NCBI GenBank assembly: GCA_024666565.1
Contig: CP088295.1
Span: forward strand, 1,674,001-1,738,000
Direction: 5' to 3'
DNA: 64,000 bases
DNA from: Svornostia abyssi
GTDB lineage: Bacteria; Actinomycetota; Thermoleophilia; Solirubrobacterales; Solirubrobacteraceae
The notes under the pieces were generated by a model that made no database searches, was not told where the DNA came from, and saw nothing but the letters and a program-made list of their open reading frames with translations. Shown here piece by piece: positions 20,987 to 30,279 of the stretch (positions are counted from its first letter, which is position 1; the number at the start of each line of letters is the position of its first letter). The position numbers and the translations under genes were made by a program.

Positions 20987-22395
20987 GCCGCCACCGCCGT
21001 CGCCGCCACGGCGACGCGCCGCCGCGCGACCATCTTCACGCCGTTGCGGGGGCGCAGCGTGAGCGTCGCCTCGGGTTCGACCGCGTGGGCGGGGACGAGG
21101 TCGAACACGAACCGCTGGCTCAGCATCGCGGTGATGAGCGTCGTCTCCATGAGCGCGAAGCTCGTGCCGATGCAGATGCGCCGCCCACCGCCGAAGGGCA
21201 GGTAGGCGCTGCGGTGACGGTCCTTGCCCTCGCCCGGCATGAAGCGCTGCGGGTCGAACACCTCCGGGTCCGGCCAGAAGCGCTCGTCGTGGTGGATGCG
21301 ATGGATCGGGACGATGACGGTGGAGCCCTTCGGGATGTGGTGGCCGTCGATGACGTCGTCGCGGTTGGCGACGCGGGGGATGACCCAGGCGGGCGGGAAG
21401 AACCGCATCGCCTCCTGGAAGCAGGCGGTCGTCCACGGCAGCGCCGGGATGTCCTCGACGGTGGGGCGGCGGTCTGCCAGCACGGTGTCGACCTCTTCGA
21501 GCATGCGCGCGCGGGCGTCCGGATTGAGCGCGAGCAGGTACCACATCCAGGCCAGCGCGTTGGCGGTCGTCTCGTGCCCGGCGAGCATGAAGGTCGTCAC
21601 CTCGTCGCGGACGCGCCGCAGCGGCAGCGGGCCGTGGTCGGGGTCGTCGATGCTCAGCAGCAGGTTGAGCAGGTCGTCGTCGGCGGTGGGGTGCGCGCGG
21701 CGATCGTTGATGAGATCCCACACCGCTTTGTCGACGGTCCGCATCACCCACTGCATGCCGTCCAGCGGCGGCGGCAGCACCGGCGCGTGGTGGATCAGCC
21801 CGCCCGCGGCGCGCATCACCGAGACGGGCGGGGCGAGCACCATGAGCAGCCGGGTGGCGACCTCGGCGCCGCGCAGGCCGGTCGTGACCACGCCCTGCAT
21901 CTTGCGTGCGACGTCACGGAAGCTGTGGCCGAACAGCGCCGTGCCGACGACATCGAGCGTCAGCTCGACCATCTGCCCGGCCATCTCGAGCTCGATGCGG
22001 TCCGTGCCGTCGTCGAGGCGGTCGACGTAGCGCTCGATCGGGTCGACCATGAGGTCGACCATTCCCCGGACGTGGCGCTTGGACATCGTCGGGTTCAGCA
22101 TCATCCGGTGGCGGCGCCAGGACTCGTCCTCGTCGGTGAACAGGTTGAGCCCGAGGACCGCTCGCAGCAGCTCGTATTCGATGCTCTTGTAGTACCCGTC
22201 GGCGTTCTCGTGCAGGACGTGGTCGATCTGGTCGGGGTGCCCGAGGATGAAGACCCGGCGCCGGCCCATCCGCACCGTCGCGAGGTCCGTCCCGGGGGCG
22301 CCCTGGATCATCGGCCCGTCGACGCGGAGGCCGTGGACGAGCATGTCCCACGCGGTCTCCACCGGGTTGAGCGCCGCCATCGCGTGACCGTTCAT
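20983..22395 (-). CDS. Cytochrome P450 monooxygenase
   Basis: The protein has 470 residues. The heme-binding loop is FGGGRRICIG with the axial cysteine, the I-helix oxygen-activation motif is AGHETTAN, and the K-helix ExxR is in EAMRFFP. The length and FWPDPEVFDPQRF suit CYP families acting on lipids, terpenes or alkanes. It is the first gene of the operon, so it probably hydroxylates the substrate that the SDR and BVMO then process. No ferredoxin or reductase gene is adjacent. I chose ATG 22395, since the longer open frame upstream is only antisense to selO. Two palindromic operators lie 20-80 bases upstream. Confidence 0.93.
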   Translation of the reverse strand: MNGHAMAALNPVETAWDMLVHGLRVDGPMIQGAPGTDLATVRMGRRRVFILGHPDQIDHVLHENADGYYKSIEYELLRAVLGLNLFTDEDESWRRHRMMLNPTMSKRHVRGMVDLMVDPIERYVDRLDDGTDRIELEMAGQMVELTLDVVGTALFGHSFRDVARKMQGVVTTGLRGAEVATRLLMVLAPPVSVMRAAGGLIHHAPVLPPPLDGMQWVMRTVDKAVWDLINDRRAHPTADDDLLNLLLSIDDPDHGPLPLRRVRDEVTTFMLAGHETTANALAWMWYLLALNPDARARMLEEVDTVLADRRPTVEDIPALPWTTACFQEAMRFFPPAWVIPRVANRDDVIDGHHIPKGSTVIVPIHRIHHDERFWPDPEVFDPQRFMPGEGKDRHRSAYLPFGGGRRICIGTSFALMETTLITAMLSQRFVFDLVPAHAVEPEATLTLRPRNGVKMVARRRVAVAATAVAA

Positions 22396-22415
22396 GCCTC
22401 GCCTCCGATCCCAGA

Positions 22416-22439
22416 TTCGTCGATCAGTTGATCGACGAA
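22416..22439. promoter_or_regulatory. Palindromic operator 1, P450-selO intergenic
   Basis: Perfect 11-bp arms TTCGTCGATCA / TGATCGACGAA are separated by GT. The size and symmetry suit a TetR-type repressor dimer. The site lies between the divergent P450 operon and selO. A near-identical second site follows twelve bases later. Confidence 0.75.
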
Positions 22440-22450
22440 CGGACCGTACC

Positions 22451-22473
22451 ACGTCGATCGCGTGATCGACGAA
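22451..22473. promoter_or_regulatory. Palindromic operator 2, P450-selO intergenic
   Basis: CGTCGATC and GATCGACG form an inverted repeat around GCGT, and the right half continues GACGAA as in operator 1. Two copies of one palindrome in a ~100-bp divergent promoter suggest cooperative binding by one regulator. No regulator gene is in the immediate operon. Confidence 0.65.
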
Positions 22474-22497
22474 ATTCGTGCCGCTACCGTCGCAAGG

Positions 22498-24000
22498 ATG
22501 GGCTGCACCTGGCGCGGTGACGACGAGAGCATGGGCGAGGTGGCCGCGCTGTTCGCGGGCGATCGTGACGGGGAGGTTTCGACGCCGCCGCTCGCGTTCG
22601 GTGAGCCGACGTACGTGCGTGCCCTCGAGGGGCTCTTCGTCCCGTGGTCCGCGGACGACGCGCCCGACCCGCGCCTGCTCGTCCTCACCGACGACGTCGC
22701 GCACCAGCTCGGCGCCGACCCGGCCGCCCTGCGGACACCCGCGGGCCTCGCGCTCCTCCTCGGCCACGGCGTCGACGGCACCGTCGCCCAGGGCTACGCC
22801 GGCCACCAGTTCGGCAGCTACTCGCCGCGCCTCGGCGACGGCCGCGCGCTCCTGCTCGGCGAGGTCATCGACCGCGACGGGCGCCGGCGCGACGTGCACC
22901 TCAAAGGCTCGGGCCGCACCCCGTTCGCGCGCGGCGGCGACGGCAAGGCGGCGATCGGCCCGATGCTGCGCGAGCACGTCGTCAGCGAGGCGATGCACGC
23001 GCTGGGCATCCCGACGACCCGCGCGCTTGCCGTCGTCGCCACCGGCGAGACCGTCCGCCGCGAGGTCCCGCTGCCCGGCGCCGTCCTCGCGCGCGTCGCC
23101 GACAGCCACCTGCGCGTGGGCACGTTCGAGTACGTCACGAAGACGCTGCGCGACCGCGACCTGCTCGGCCGCCTCCTCGACTACGCCATCGCTCGCCATC
23201 ACCCGCACGCCGCGGATGCCGACGTCCCCGCGCTCGCGTTCTACGAGGCGGTCGTCGCGGTGCAGGCCGAGCTCATCGCCCGCTGGATGCTCGTCGGCTT
23301 CGTCCACGGCGTGATGAACACCGACAACATGACGATCTCCGGGGAGACCATCGACTACGGGCCGTGCGCGTTCATGGAGCGCTACGACCCCGAGACGGTG
23401 TTCAGCTCGATCGACCACGGCGGCAGGTACGCGTACGGGCGCCAGCCGCTCATCGCGCAGTGGAACCTCGCACGGCTCGCCGAGGCGCTGCTGCCGCTCA
23501 TCGGCGCCGACGCGCCCGAGGCGGCCGCCGAGCAGGCGATGGCCGTCCTCGACACCTTCCCGGCACGGTTCCACGAGCACTGGCACGCCGGGATGCACGC
23601 GAAGCTCGGGCTCACCGAGGGGCCCGCCGAGGACGAGGCGCTGGTCGAGGACCTGCTGGCGCTGCTGCACGCCCAGGGCATCGACTGGACCGTGGCGTTC
23701 CGCGCGCTGGCCGCCACCGCGCGCGGGGAGGAGTCCGTGTTCGCGGCGGCCGATCCGTGGGTGCAGCGCTGGCTGGCGCTCGGCCCCGACCCCGACGCCA
23801 TGGACCGCGTCAACCCCGTCGTGATCCCCCGCAACGAGGTCGTGGAGGACGCGCTCACGCAGGCGACGGTGGGCGACCTCGGTCCGTACGAGCGTCTCGT
23901 CGAAGCGGTCCGCGACCCGTTCGCTCCCCGGCCCGCGGATGATCCGCTCACGCGGCCGGCGGACGCGAACGCCGGCTACGTCACCTTCTGCGGCACCTGA
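22498..24000 (+). CDS. selO: SelO/YdiU-family pseudokinase (protein AMPylase)
   Basis: The protein has about 500 residues. SelO signatures are present: [39 protein letters not shown], the catalytic [17 protein letters not shown], and a conserved cysteine at the C-terminus (TFCGT), where selenocysteine occurs in some eukaryotic relatives. The family transfers AMP from ATP to proteins and links to redox stress. An in-frame ATG at 22462 lies inside operator 2 and is unlikely to be the start. I chose 22498; 22531 is also possible. The gene converges on the next one with no spacer. Confidence 0.9.
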   Translation: MGCTWRGDDESMGEVAALFAGDRDGEVSTPPLAFGEPTYVRALEGLFVPWSADDAPDPRLLVLTDDVAHQLGADPAALRTPAGLALLLGHGVDGTVAQGYAGHQFGSYSPRLGDGRALLLGEVIDRDGRRRDVHLKGSGRTPFARGGDGKAAIGPMLREHVVSEAMHALGIPTTRALAVVATGETVRREVPLPGAVLARVADSHLRVGTFEYVTKTLRDRDLLGRLLDYAIARHHPHAADADVPALAFYEAVVAVQAELIARWMLVGFVHGVMNTDNMTISGETIDYGPCAFMERYDPETVFSSIDHGGRYAYGRQPLIAQWNLARLAEALLPLIGADAPEAAAEQAMAVLDTFPARFHEHWHAGMHAKLGLTEGPAEDEALVEDLLALLHAQGIDWTVAFRALAATARGEESVFAAADPWVQRWLALGPDPDAMDRVNPVVIPRNEVVEDALTQATVGDLGPYERLVEAVRDPFAPRPADDPLTRPADANAGYVTFCGT

Positions 24001-26472
24001 TCAGCGGCCGACGCCGATGACACGGGCGTCCTGCTCCCCGCGGAGCGGGCCGAGCGGCGAGCGGGCGAGCCCCGGGTAGAGGATCGTCACGACCCCGCCG
24101 TCGCGCGCGTCGGGCTCCAAGCCCTGGAGGGTCTTCCACGAGCCGTTGAAGATGCGGGCCCGCGCGGTGGCGCTCAGCGGGTTGCCCTGCTTGTCGGAGA
24201 AGTCGATGCGGATGAGCACGACGCCCGTCGCGAGCGGCGAGATCGTGCCAGAGACACGGAGCTTCTTGTTCAGGATGCGCGCCTCCTTGACCTTCAGCGC
24301 GGCGGGCCGGTCGGCGGCGCGGACCGTGACCTGCTGCGCGCGCAGCCCTGTCGCCGCGCCCAGGCTGAGCGTCACCACACCGGTGCTCAGCGGCTGGCTG
24401 GCGGGGAGGCGCACGGCGGCGCGGATCCGCCCGCGGACGACCGTCACGGTGCGCCGGGTCGTCACGCCGGAGCTGCGGTAGCTGACCGTGACCCGCCGGC
24501 CGTCGGCGCGGGTGGACACCGTCGCGTCGACGTGCAGGGTTCGGCGCCCACCGCGCAGCGCCACGGACGCGCGGCGCACCTTCATCTGCGCCGGGAAGGA
24601 GAGCCCGGAGGATTCGGGCTTGCCCGTCGCCGCCGGCGGGGTGGAGGCGGCCGGCGTGGGTGTCGTGGCCGCCGGTCCGCCCGGTGCGAGCGGAGTCGGC
24701 CCGGGCGGTGTCGGCCCGGGCGGTGTCGGCCCGGGCGGGCCCGTCGGCGTCGGGTCGCACACGTCACCGATCCCGTCCGCGTCGAGGTCGGACTGATTCG
24801 TGTTCGCCGCGGCCGGGCAGTTGTCGATGCTGTCACCGACCGCGTCACCGTCGGCGTCGTTGCCGTACCACGTGATCGCGGCGTCAAAGAACCCGGGCAC
24901 GTACACGTGGCGGTTGTCCGGCGAGACGACGACGCCACCGGCGGCCGCCTGCCCGGAGTTCCCGCCACCCGGCGTGGCTGAGGCCAGCAGTGAGCATGCG
25001 CCGCTGCCGCCCGGCCCGGCGGCGGTGTCCGCCGCGATGCACCGGTTGAAGGCGATGGCGCCGGACGTGACGTTGCGCGTGAGGGTCGTCAGCGACTGCG
25101 CGGAGGTGGTGAACACGCCCCCGGCGGCGACGAGCACCGTGGTGTTGTCCGGAGCGACCGCGATGTCGCCGGGAGTGTGCAGGCCGGAGAAGTTGCCGGC
25201 GACCGGGGTCTGGGTGCACGGGACGGCGGCGACGCTCGTCAGGCAGGTCGGCAGCGCGAGCGTCCCGATCGGCGAGAGCGGGGCCTGTCCGCGCCCGAAC
25301 GTCGTGACGGAGTTACTGGTGGCTGAGGTCACGGGGTCGAACGCCGTGGCGGCCACGAGCACATCGAGGCCGTCGTTCGGCACCACGATCTTCAGCGGGC
25401 CATCGAGGTCGCTGTTCGTCCCGTTCGCCGTCGGAGCCGTCGTGAGGTTGCAGCGGTTGTTGCCCGCAGGGGACGGGCCCATCGCGATGCTGCCGGACAT
25501 GCACTGCGCGAAGGTGAACCCGGTCGTGGAGTTCGCGTTCGGACGCGCCAGCGTCGTGACGGTGTCGTCACCGAACGAGGCGACGTACAGGTTCAGGCCG
25601 TCCGGGGAGTACGTGACCGCTCCGAGCTGGTCGAAGCCCGACCCAGCGCCCCCGGCCGTGACACCGCCGGGGTGCGGCGCGCACGCGCCGCTGCCGGCGA
25701 CGCTCGACTCCGTCTCGCCGGTCACGCAGCCTTCGAGGGTCAGCGCTCCCGTGGTGGCGTTGCGGTTGAAGGAGACCCCAGCGTCATCGCCCGACGATGT
25801 GGCCGCGACGAAGTCGTTCACCGGCGACACGGCCAGGCGGTTGAGCTGATCCAGGCCCGAGTTCGCGCCGTTGGCCGAGGCCGCGGGCACCCCCGCGCAC
25901 GACGCCGAGACCACCGCCGTGCTGCCGGTGTCGCACTCGAGGAACGTCAGGGCGCCGGTGGTTGTGTTGCGCGTGAACGTCGTGATCGCATCGTCGGAGC
26001 CGGCGACCGCGTAGACGTTCTTGCCGTCCGGCGCGATCGCCAGGTCGGAGAGCCCGCTCATCCCGGACCCGCCGGCTCCTGCCGTGGCGGACGGGATCGG
26101 CGTGCACGCCGTCTGCGTGGTGTCGCCGCTGATGCACCCGGCGAAGCTCAGCGCGCCGGTGGCCGCGTTGCGGTTGAAGACCGCGACGTTGGTGGAGGAG
26201 AAGAGGTTGGCACCGGTGATGGCGTAGAGGGCCCGACCGTCGGCCGACATCACCGGGCGGAAGATCGACCCCATGCCGGAGGTGTTGTTGCCGGAGCCGT
26301 CGGTGGCGGTCGGGCTGAGCGTGCAGGCCCCGCTGCCGATCCCCGCCGGCGGGCGCGGGCCGAGCGCGGTCGACCCCGACAGGCAGCCGAGCTTCACGTC
26401 GCTCGGCAGTGCGTGCGCCTGCCCGGCGAAGGCCAGCGTCAGCAGCCCCGCGACGAGCAGCGCTCGGGTCAT
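24001..26472 (-). CDS. Large secreted beta-propeller protein with calcium-binding repeats
   Basis: The protein has 823 residues. A signal peptide (LLVAGLLTLAFAGQAHA) is followed by about seven related propeller repeats of ~60-70 residues (motifs such as LAIAPDGKNVYAVAG and FNRNATTGALTLEGC), each with paired cysteines. A thrombospondin-type-3-like calcium loop (DADGDAVGDSIDNCP, DLDADGIGDVCD) comes next. A proline linker made of PGPTP repeats and a C-terminal beta-sandwich with RRTVTVVRGRIR complete it. It is probably a surface or extracellular protein; the function is unknown. Its start overlaps the stop of the next upstream gene (ATGA), so the two secreted proteins form a pair. Confidence 0.8.
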   Translation of the reverse strand: MTRALLVAGLLTLAFAGQAHALPSDVKLGCLSGSTALGPRPPAGIGSGACTLSPTATDGSGNNTSGMGSIFRPVMSADGRALYAITGANLFSSTNVAVFNRNAATGALSFAGCISGDTTQTACTPIPSATAGAGGSGMSGLSDLAIAPDGKNVYAVAGSDDAITTFTRNTTTGALTFLECDTGSTAVVSASCAGVPAASANGANSGLDQLNRLAVSPVNDFVAATSSGDDAGVSFNRNATTGALTLEGCVTGETESSVAGSGACAPHPGGVTAGGAGSGFDQLGAVTYSPDGLNLYVASFGDDTVTTLARPNANSTTGFTFAQCMSGSIAMGPSPAGNNRCNLTTAPTANGTNSDLDGPLKIVVPNDGLDVLVAATAFDPVTSATSNSVTTFGRGQAPLSPIGTLALPTCLTSVAAVPCTQTPVAGNFSGLHTPGDIAVAPDNTTVLVAAGGVFTTSAQSLTTLTRNVTSGAIAFNRCIAADTAAGPGGSGACSLLASATPGGGNSGQAAAGGVVVSPDNRHVYVPGFFDAAITWYGNDADGDAVGDSIDNCPAAANTNQSDLDADGIGDVCDPTPTGPPGPTPPGPTPPGPTPLAPGGPAATTPTPAASTPPAATGKPESSGLSFPAQMKVRRASVALRGGRRTLHVDATVSTRADGRRVTVSYRSSGVTTRRTVTVVRGRIRAAVRLPASQPLSTGVVTLSLGAATGLRAQQVTVRAADRPAALKVKEARILNKKLRVSGTISPLATGVVLIRIDFSDKQGNPLSATARARIFNGSWKTLQGLEPDARDGGVVTILYPGLARSPLGPLRGEQDARVIGVGR

Positions 26473-28413
26473 GGTGTGACGGTGATCGTGCGCGAGACCG
26501 TCGTGCGGTTTGCCGCACCGTCGGTCGCCACGAACCGCAGTCGCACCTTGAAGGTGCGCCTCTGCGCCCCGAGCAGCTTCGCGCTCGGCTTGAGCACGAG
26601 CGTCTGCGCGCGGCTGAGCTTCGTCGTGCGCTCGAACACCGTCCGCGGCGTGGCCGTCAGCGTCGTGTCGAGGGTGACGGGCTCACTCGGCGTCGCCTGC
26701 ACGCGCACCCCCTTGCGGAAGTCGCGCAGCTTCATCCGGGTCGGCAGCTTGCCGAGCTTCAGCGTGGGGCGGGTGGTGTCCGCAGCGGGTGCGCTCTGCC
26801 CGGCGACGGTGACCGTCGGCCCGGGGACGATGATCGGATCCGGTGCGGGCAGCTGGACCGCCGGGAGCTGCACCGGCGGCGGGCCCGTCGTCTGGATGTC
26901 GAGCGACCAGCCGCCGGCGATGACGCCCGTCGTCGGCAGCGTCGTCTCGTTGTGCGCGTCGTCATCGACGAGGAAGAGCTTCCACGCCCCGTTCGGGTTC
27001 GTCCCGTTGAACACTGCGAGGCTCGCCGGTGGCACAGGCACGTTGGGCGGGGCCGGCGGCGTGAAGGCGAGCAGGAATCCGGGGTTGAACGGGGCGAAGA
27101 CTCCGGTCCCCGGCCGCCGGCCTGGTGCAGGTGCCCCGTCGGAGAAGGTCAGGACGTCGCCGTCGAAGACGTCGGGCTGGGCGAGCGGGCCGACGTCGCC
27201 GACGCGATCCGTGGCGTTCGCCATGAGCACCGCGCTCTGGCCCTGTGGCCCGACGAGCTGCGCGTGGATGTCGCTGGCGAAGCCGTGGTGCACGCCGTTG
27301 AGGCGCACCGTGACCTTCGTGACCGTGCCCTGGAGCCCGTCGGCCTCGATGGTCGCCGGGTACGGGTCGGCGATGCCGCTGTCCCCCGTGCCCGGAACCT
27401 TGATGACCGCGGGGTCGGTGAACCGTGGCGGGGTGACGCCGGTGGTGATCCGCAGCAGCTTGCCGTTGCTGGTGGTGGCCCAGAGGTTGGCGTCCGGCCC
27501 GGTGCGGAGGTCGGAGAACGTCGTCCCCGCCGGCAGGACGGTGGTGGGGACGGGGAACTCCGTCACCACGCCGGCCGGGGTGATCCGGCCGATCGACCCG
27601 TTGGCCATCGTGAACCAGACGTTGCCGTCAGAACCGGCGGTGATGGCGCTCGCGATGCTGCTGATCGGGAAGTCCGTCGCACTGCCCGATCCCGGGTTGA
27701 TCCGCCCGATGTTCGGGAGGCCGGCCTCCGTGAACCAGAGGTTCCCGTCAGCGCCGGCCGTGATCGCGAGCGGTTGCGCGTTATCCCGGAAGAACGTGAA
27801 CTGGGTGATGACGCCGGTCGGCGTGATCCGCCCGATGCCGTTCCCCGCGACCTCGGTGAACCAGAGGTTCCCGTCTGGTCCGGCGGTGATGTCGCCCGGA
27901 CCGTTGAGCGGCGAGGGGGTGGGAGGGAACTCCGTGATGTCGCCCGAGGTCGTCACGCGGCCGATCCTGTTCCCGGTGGACTCCGTGAACCAGAGGTTGC
28001 CGTCGGGGCCGGCGGCGATCGCGGACGGCCCTCTGCCGGCGGGGGAGCGAGAACGTGCCGACGATGTTGCCGTTGGTCGCCTGCTTCTGGATCCGGCTCT
28101 GCGCGTTCTCAACGAACCACAGGTTCCCGTCGGGTCCGGCGGTGATGCCGAGCGGGTCACCACCGAGGGCGATGCCCGCAGTGAACTGCTCGCTCAGGCC
28201 GCCCGGCGTGATCCGCATGACCGAGTCGGCGGCCACCGACGTGGCCCAGATGTTGCCGTCGGGGCCGGTCGCAAGACCGGTCGGCAGGCTCACCGGGGTG
28301 AACGCGCGGAAGGTCGGGGGCGCGGCGTGAGCGGGGGCGGCCGCGAGCGACGTCAGCAGCCCGGCGGCGACGGCCGAGAGCAGGAGCGGCCGTCGCCAGG
28401 CAGAGGCGGGCAT
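26469..28413 (-). CDS. Secreted Vgb-like beta-propeller with P-domain-like region, one frame break
   Basis: The protein has about 648 residues with a signal peptide (LLLSAVAAGLLTSLAAAPAHA). At least six repeats of the virginiamycin-B-lyase/NHL type follow (ITAGPDGNLWFTE, IGRITPTGVITQF). A proprotein-convertase P-domain-like stretch comes next (VKVTVRLNGVHHGFASDIHAQLVGP-type sequence, then PNGAWKLFLVDDDA). The C-terminal beta-domain resembles that of the neighbouring secreted protein. The frame breaks at G5 28041-28045: one base less restores SLPAGRGPSAIAAGP. True Vgb lyases are shorter and lack the extra domains, so streptogramin resistance should not be assumed. Confidence 0.78.
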
Positions 28414-28469
28414 GCCGTTGACTACACCACAATCCGGACGGGATGGGAAGCCCGCCGGGCCGGGGCGGA

Positions 28470-29579
28470 TCAGTCGGCGCGCCCGTGGGCGCTGACCCGC
28501 GGCCCCGCGATCTGCTGCGCCGTCCCGTGGGCGCCGATCGCGACGCCCTCCGGCGTGCGGATCGTCTCGCCGCGGACCTCGACCCAGGCGCGGTACCCGT
28601 TCTCCCCTTGCATGAGGACGTCCATCGAGAACGCGTCGCGCTCGCCCAGGGCGGTCTCCTGGCGCGCCCGTGCGAGCGTCTCGCGGTGCTCCGGTGCAAC
28701 CGTTGCAAGGCTCTCCTCGCCCGTGAGCTGGTAGACGGGCGGCATGTCGGGCCGGGTCCCGTCGCCGTAGACCGTCACCCGGTCCTCGGCCGGGAACCAC
28801 TCCCACGCGGCGAGCCGGGCGACCTGGTGCGCGCGCGCGAGCCGGTCGCGCAGCGTGACGACCTCGCTGATGTCCCGCACGACCACCAGGAGCGCGTCCT
28901 TGCCACGCTGCTCGGGCAGCCGGGCGATGTGCACGAGGACCGGGACGTGGCGGCCGTCGCGGCGCATGACCTCGAGCTCGTCGGCGCCGCCGTGGCCTGC
29001 GAGGTAGTCGCGGAGCTTCCCGGCCATCTGCTGCTCGGCGCCCGGGGGCCACCACGGATAGGGCGGGGTGAGCCCGACGATCTCGCGCACCGACCACCCG
29101 ACGAGCCGCGAGAACACGCCGTTGACCTCGACGATCCGCCCGTCCCCGTCGATGACCACGAGCCCGTCGTTCATCGCCTCGAGCATCGCGCGGGCGCGGC
29201 GCTCGGAGATGCGCAGGGCGAGGTCCATCGTCCGGCTCGCGGTGATGTCCTTCGCCGTGCCGTACCAGCGGCCGTCGCGCTCGTAGCCGTTCCAGCGCAG
29301 CCACCGGATGCTGCCGTCGCGGTGGCGGTAGCGGTTCTCGACGTCGCGGATCACCCGCTGGCCGTCGGGTGTCATCTCCGCGGATTCCGTGGCACACCGG
29401 TCGCCGCCGTGCAGGAGGTCGGCGGCCCGCATCCCGCCGAGCTCCTCGGCGGTCCAGCCGAGCACGCGGGTCCAGGCCGGATTGACCCGGAGGAACCGGC
29501 CGTCGGCATCGAGCACGCAGTACAGCTCGCCTGCCTGCTCCCAGAACCGCCGGATCTCGTCGATCGACTCATCCGCCAT
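28470..29579 (-). CDS. PAS-only sensor protein 1
   Basis: The protein has about 369 residues with three PAS-like domains. The first has NPAWTRVLGW and NRYRHRDGSIRWLRW, the second has EAMNDGLVVIDGDGRIVEVN and the shared signature PPYPWWPP, and the third ends in a PAC-like segment. No kinase, GGDEF, EAL or helix-turn-helix output is present. Three paralogues with the same layout lie at 34784, 36685 and 38126. It may act by protein-protein contact with a separate signalling enzyme. The start was set at MADESIDEI; upstream in-frame codons look non-coding. Confidence 0.82.
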   Translation of the reverse strand: MADESIDEIRRFWEQAGELYCVLDADGRFLRVNPAWTRVLGWTAEELGGMRAADLLHGGDRCATESAEMTPDGQRVIRDVENRYRHRDGSIRWLRWNGYERDGRWYGTAKDITASRTMDLALRISERRARAMLEAMNDGLVVIDGDGRIVEVNGVFSRLVGWSVREIVGLTPPYPWWPPGAEQQMAGKLRDYLAGHGGADELEVMRRDGRHVPVLVHIARLPEQRGKDALLVVVRDISEVVTLRDRLARAHQVARLAAWEWFPAEDRVTVYGDGTRPDMPPVYQLTGEESLATVAPEHRETLARARQETALGERDAFSMDVLMQGENGYRAWVEVRGETIRTPEGVAIGAHGTAQQIAGPRVSAHGRAD

Positions 29580-29628
29580 GCCCACATCATCGGCACGTCG
29601 GCCTCCCGGCACAACCGGCACGGGCGAA

Positions 29629-30279
29629 TTATCTGGGACGCGTTGCCCCGACGAGCTGGAGGACCCCGGAGATCTCCCGCCGCACGTCGATCAGCCCACG
29701 CGCCGCGAGGGCGGCCGTCACCTCGTCGGCCCCGAAGACGCGCATCCCCGCCGGCCGCATGAGCGCGTCGGCGATGCGGCGTACGCGCTCGGGCCCGCGG
29801 TGCACGCTCGTCAGCACGACGACCCGCCCTCCCGGCCGCACGACACGGGCGAGTTCGTCCAGCACCGCTTCGGCGTCCTCGACCAGGTACAGGGCACCGA
29901 GGCACGTCACGGCATCGAACGTCGCGTCGTCGAACGGCAGGGCCGCGGCGTCCCCGAGCACGTAGTCGGCCCGCGGATCGGAGGTGTCGGCCCGCGCCCG
30001 CTCGAGCATCCCGCGCGCCGCGTCCAGTCCGGTGATCCGTCCCTCCGGCCCGAGGGCGGCCAGCAGCCGGCGGGTCGTGTTCCCCGGCCCGCACGCGACG
30101 TCGAGCACCTGTGCGTCGGGTGCGAGCTGCAGGAACGCCTCGATGCGCTGCTGCTCTGCCGCGGTCGTCCGGCCCGCGGCCGCGAGGGTGAACCCGACGG
30201 GCCGCCACAGCCGCTCGTAGATGAACGGGAGCAGCGGGTTGTGCATCGCCCGCTGGGCGAGCGATGGGCCGCCCGTCAC
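29629..30279 (-). CDS. Class I SAM-dependent methyltransferase
   Basis: The protein has 216 residues. SAM motifs are VLDVACGPGNTTRRLL (motif I) and ITGLDAARGMLERA, with LPFDDATFDAVTCLGAL and RVVRPGGRVVVLT downstream, typical of UbiE/Methyltransf_11 enzymes. The chosen GTG start overlaps the BVMO 2 stop codon (GTGA), so it is translated together with BVMO 2. The substrate is unknown; by context it may modify or handle the same metabolite. Confidence 0.85.
   Translation of the reverse strand: MTGGPSLAQRAMHNPLLPFIYERLWRPVGFTLAAAGRTTAAEQQRIEAFLQLAPDAQVLDVACGPGNTTRRLLAALGPEGRITGLDAARGMLERARADTSDPRADYVLGDAAALPFDDATFDAVTCLGALYLVEDAEAVLDELARVVRPGGRVVVLTSVHRGPERVRRIADALMRPAGMRVFGADEVTAALAARGLIDVRREISGVLQLVGATRPR

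Noticed and set aside
20983..23670. 895-codon open frame on the minus strand spanning P450 and selO
   Set aside because: The part above 22395 is antisense to selO and low in protein-like sequence; high GC keeps antisense frames open.
26469..28413. Streptogramin (virginiamycin B) lyase resistance gene
   Set aside because: Only the propeller repeats match; the protein is about twice as long with extra domains and a signal peptide.
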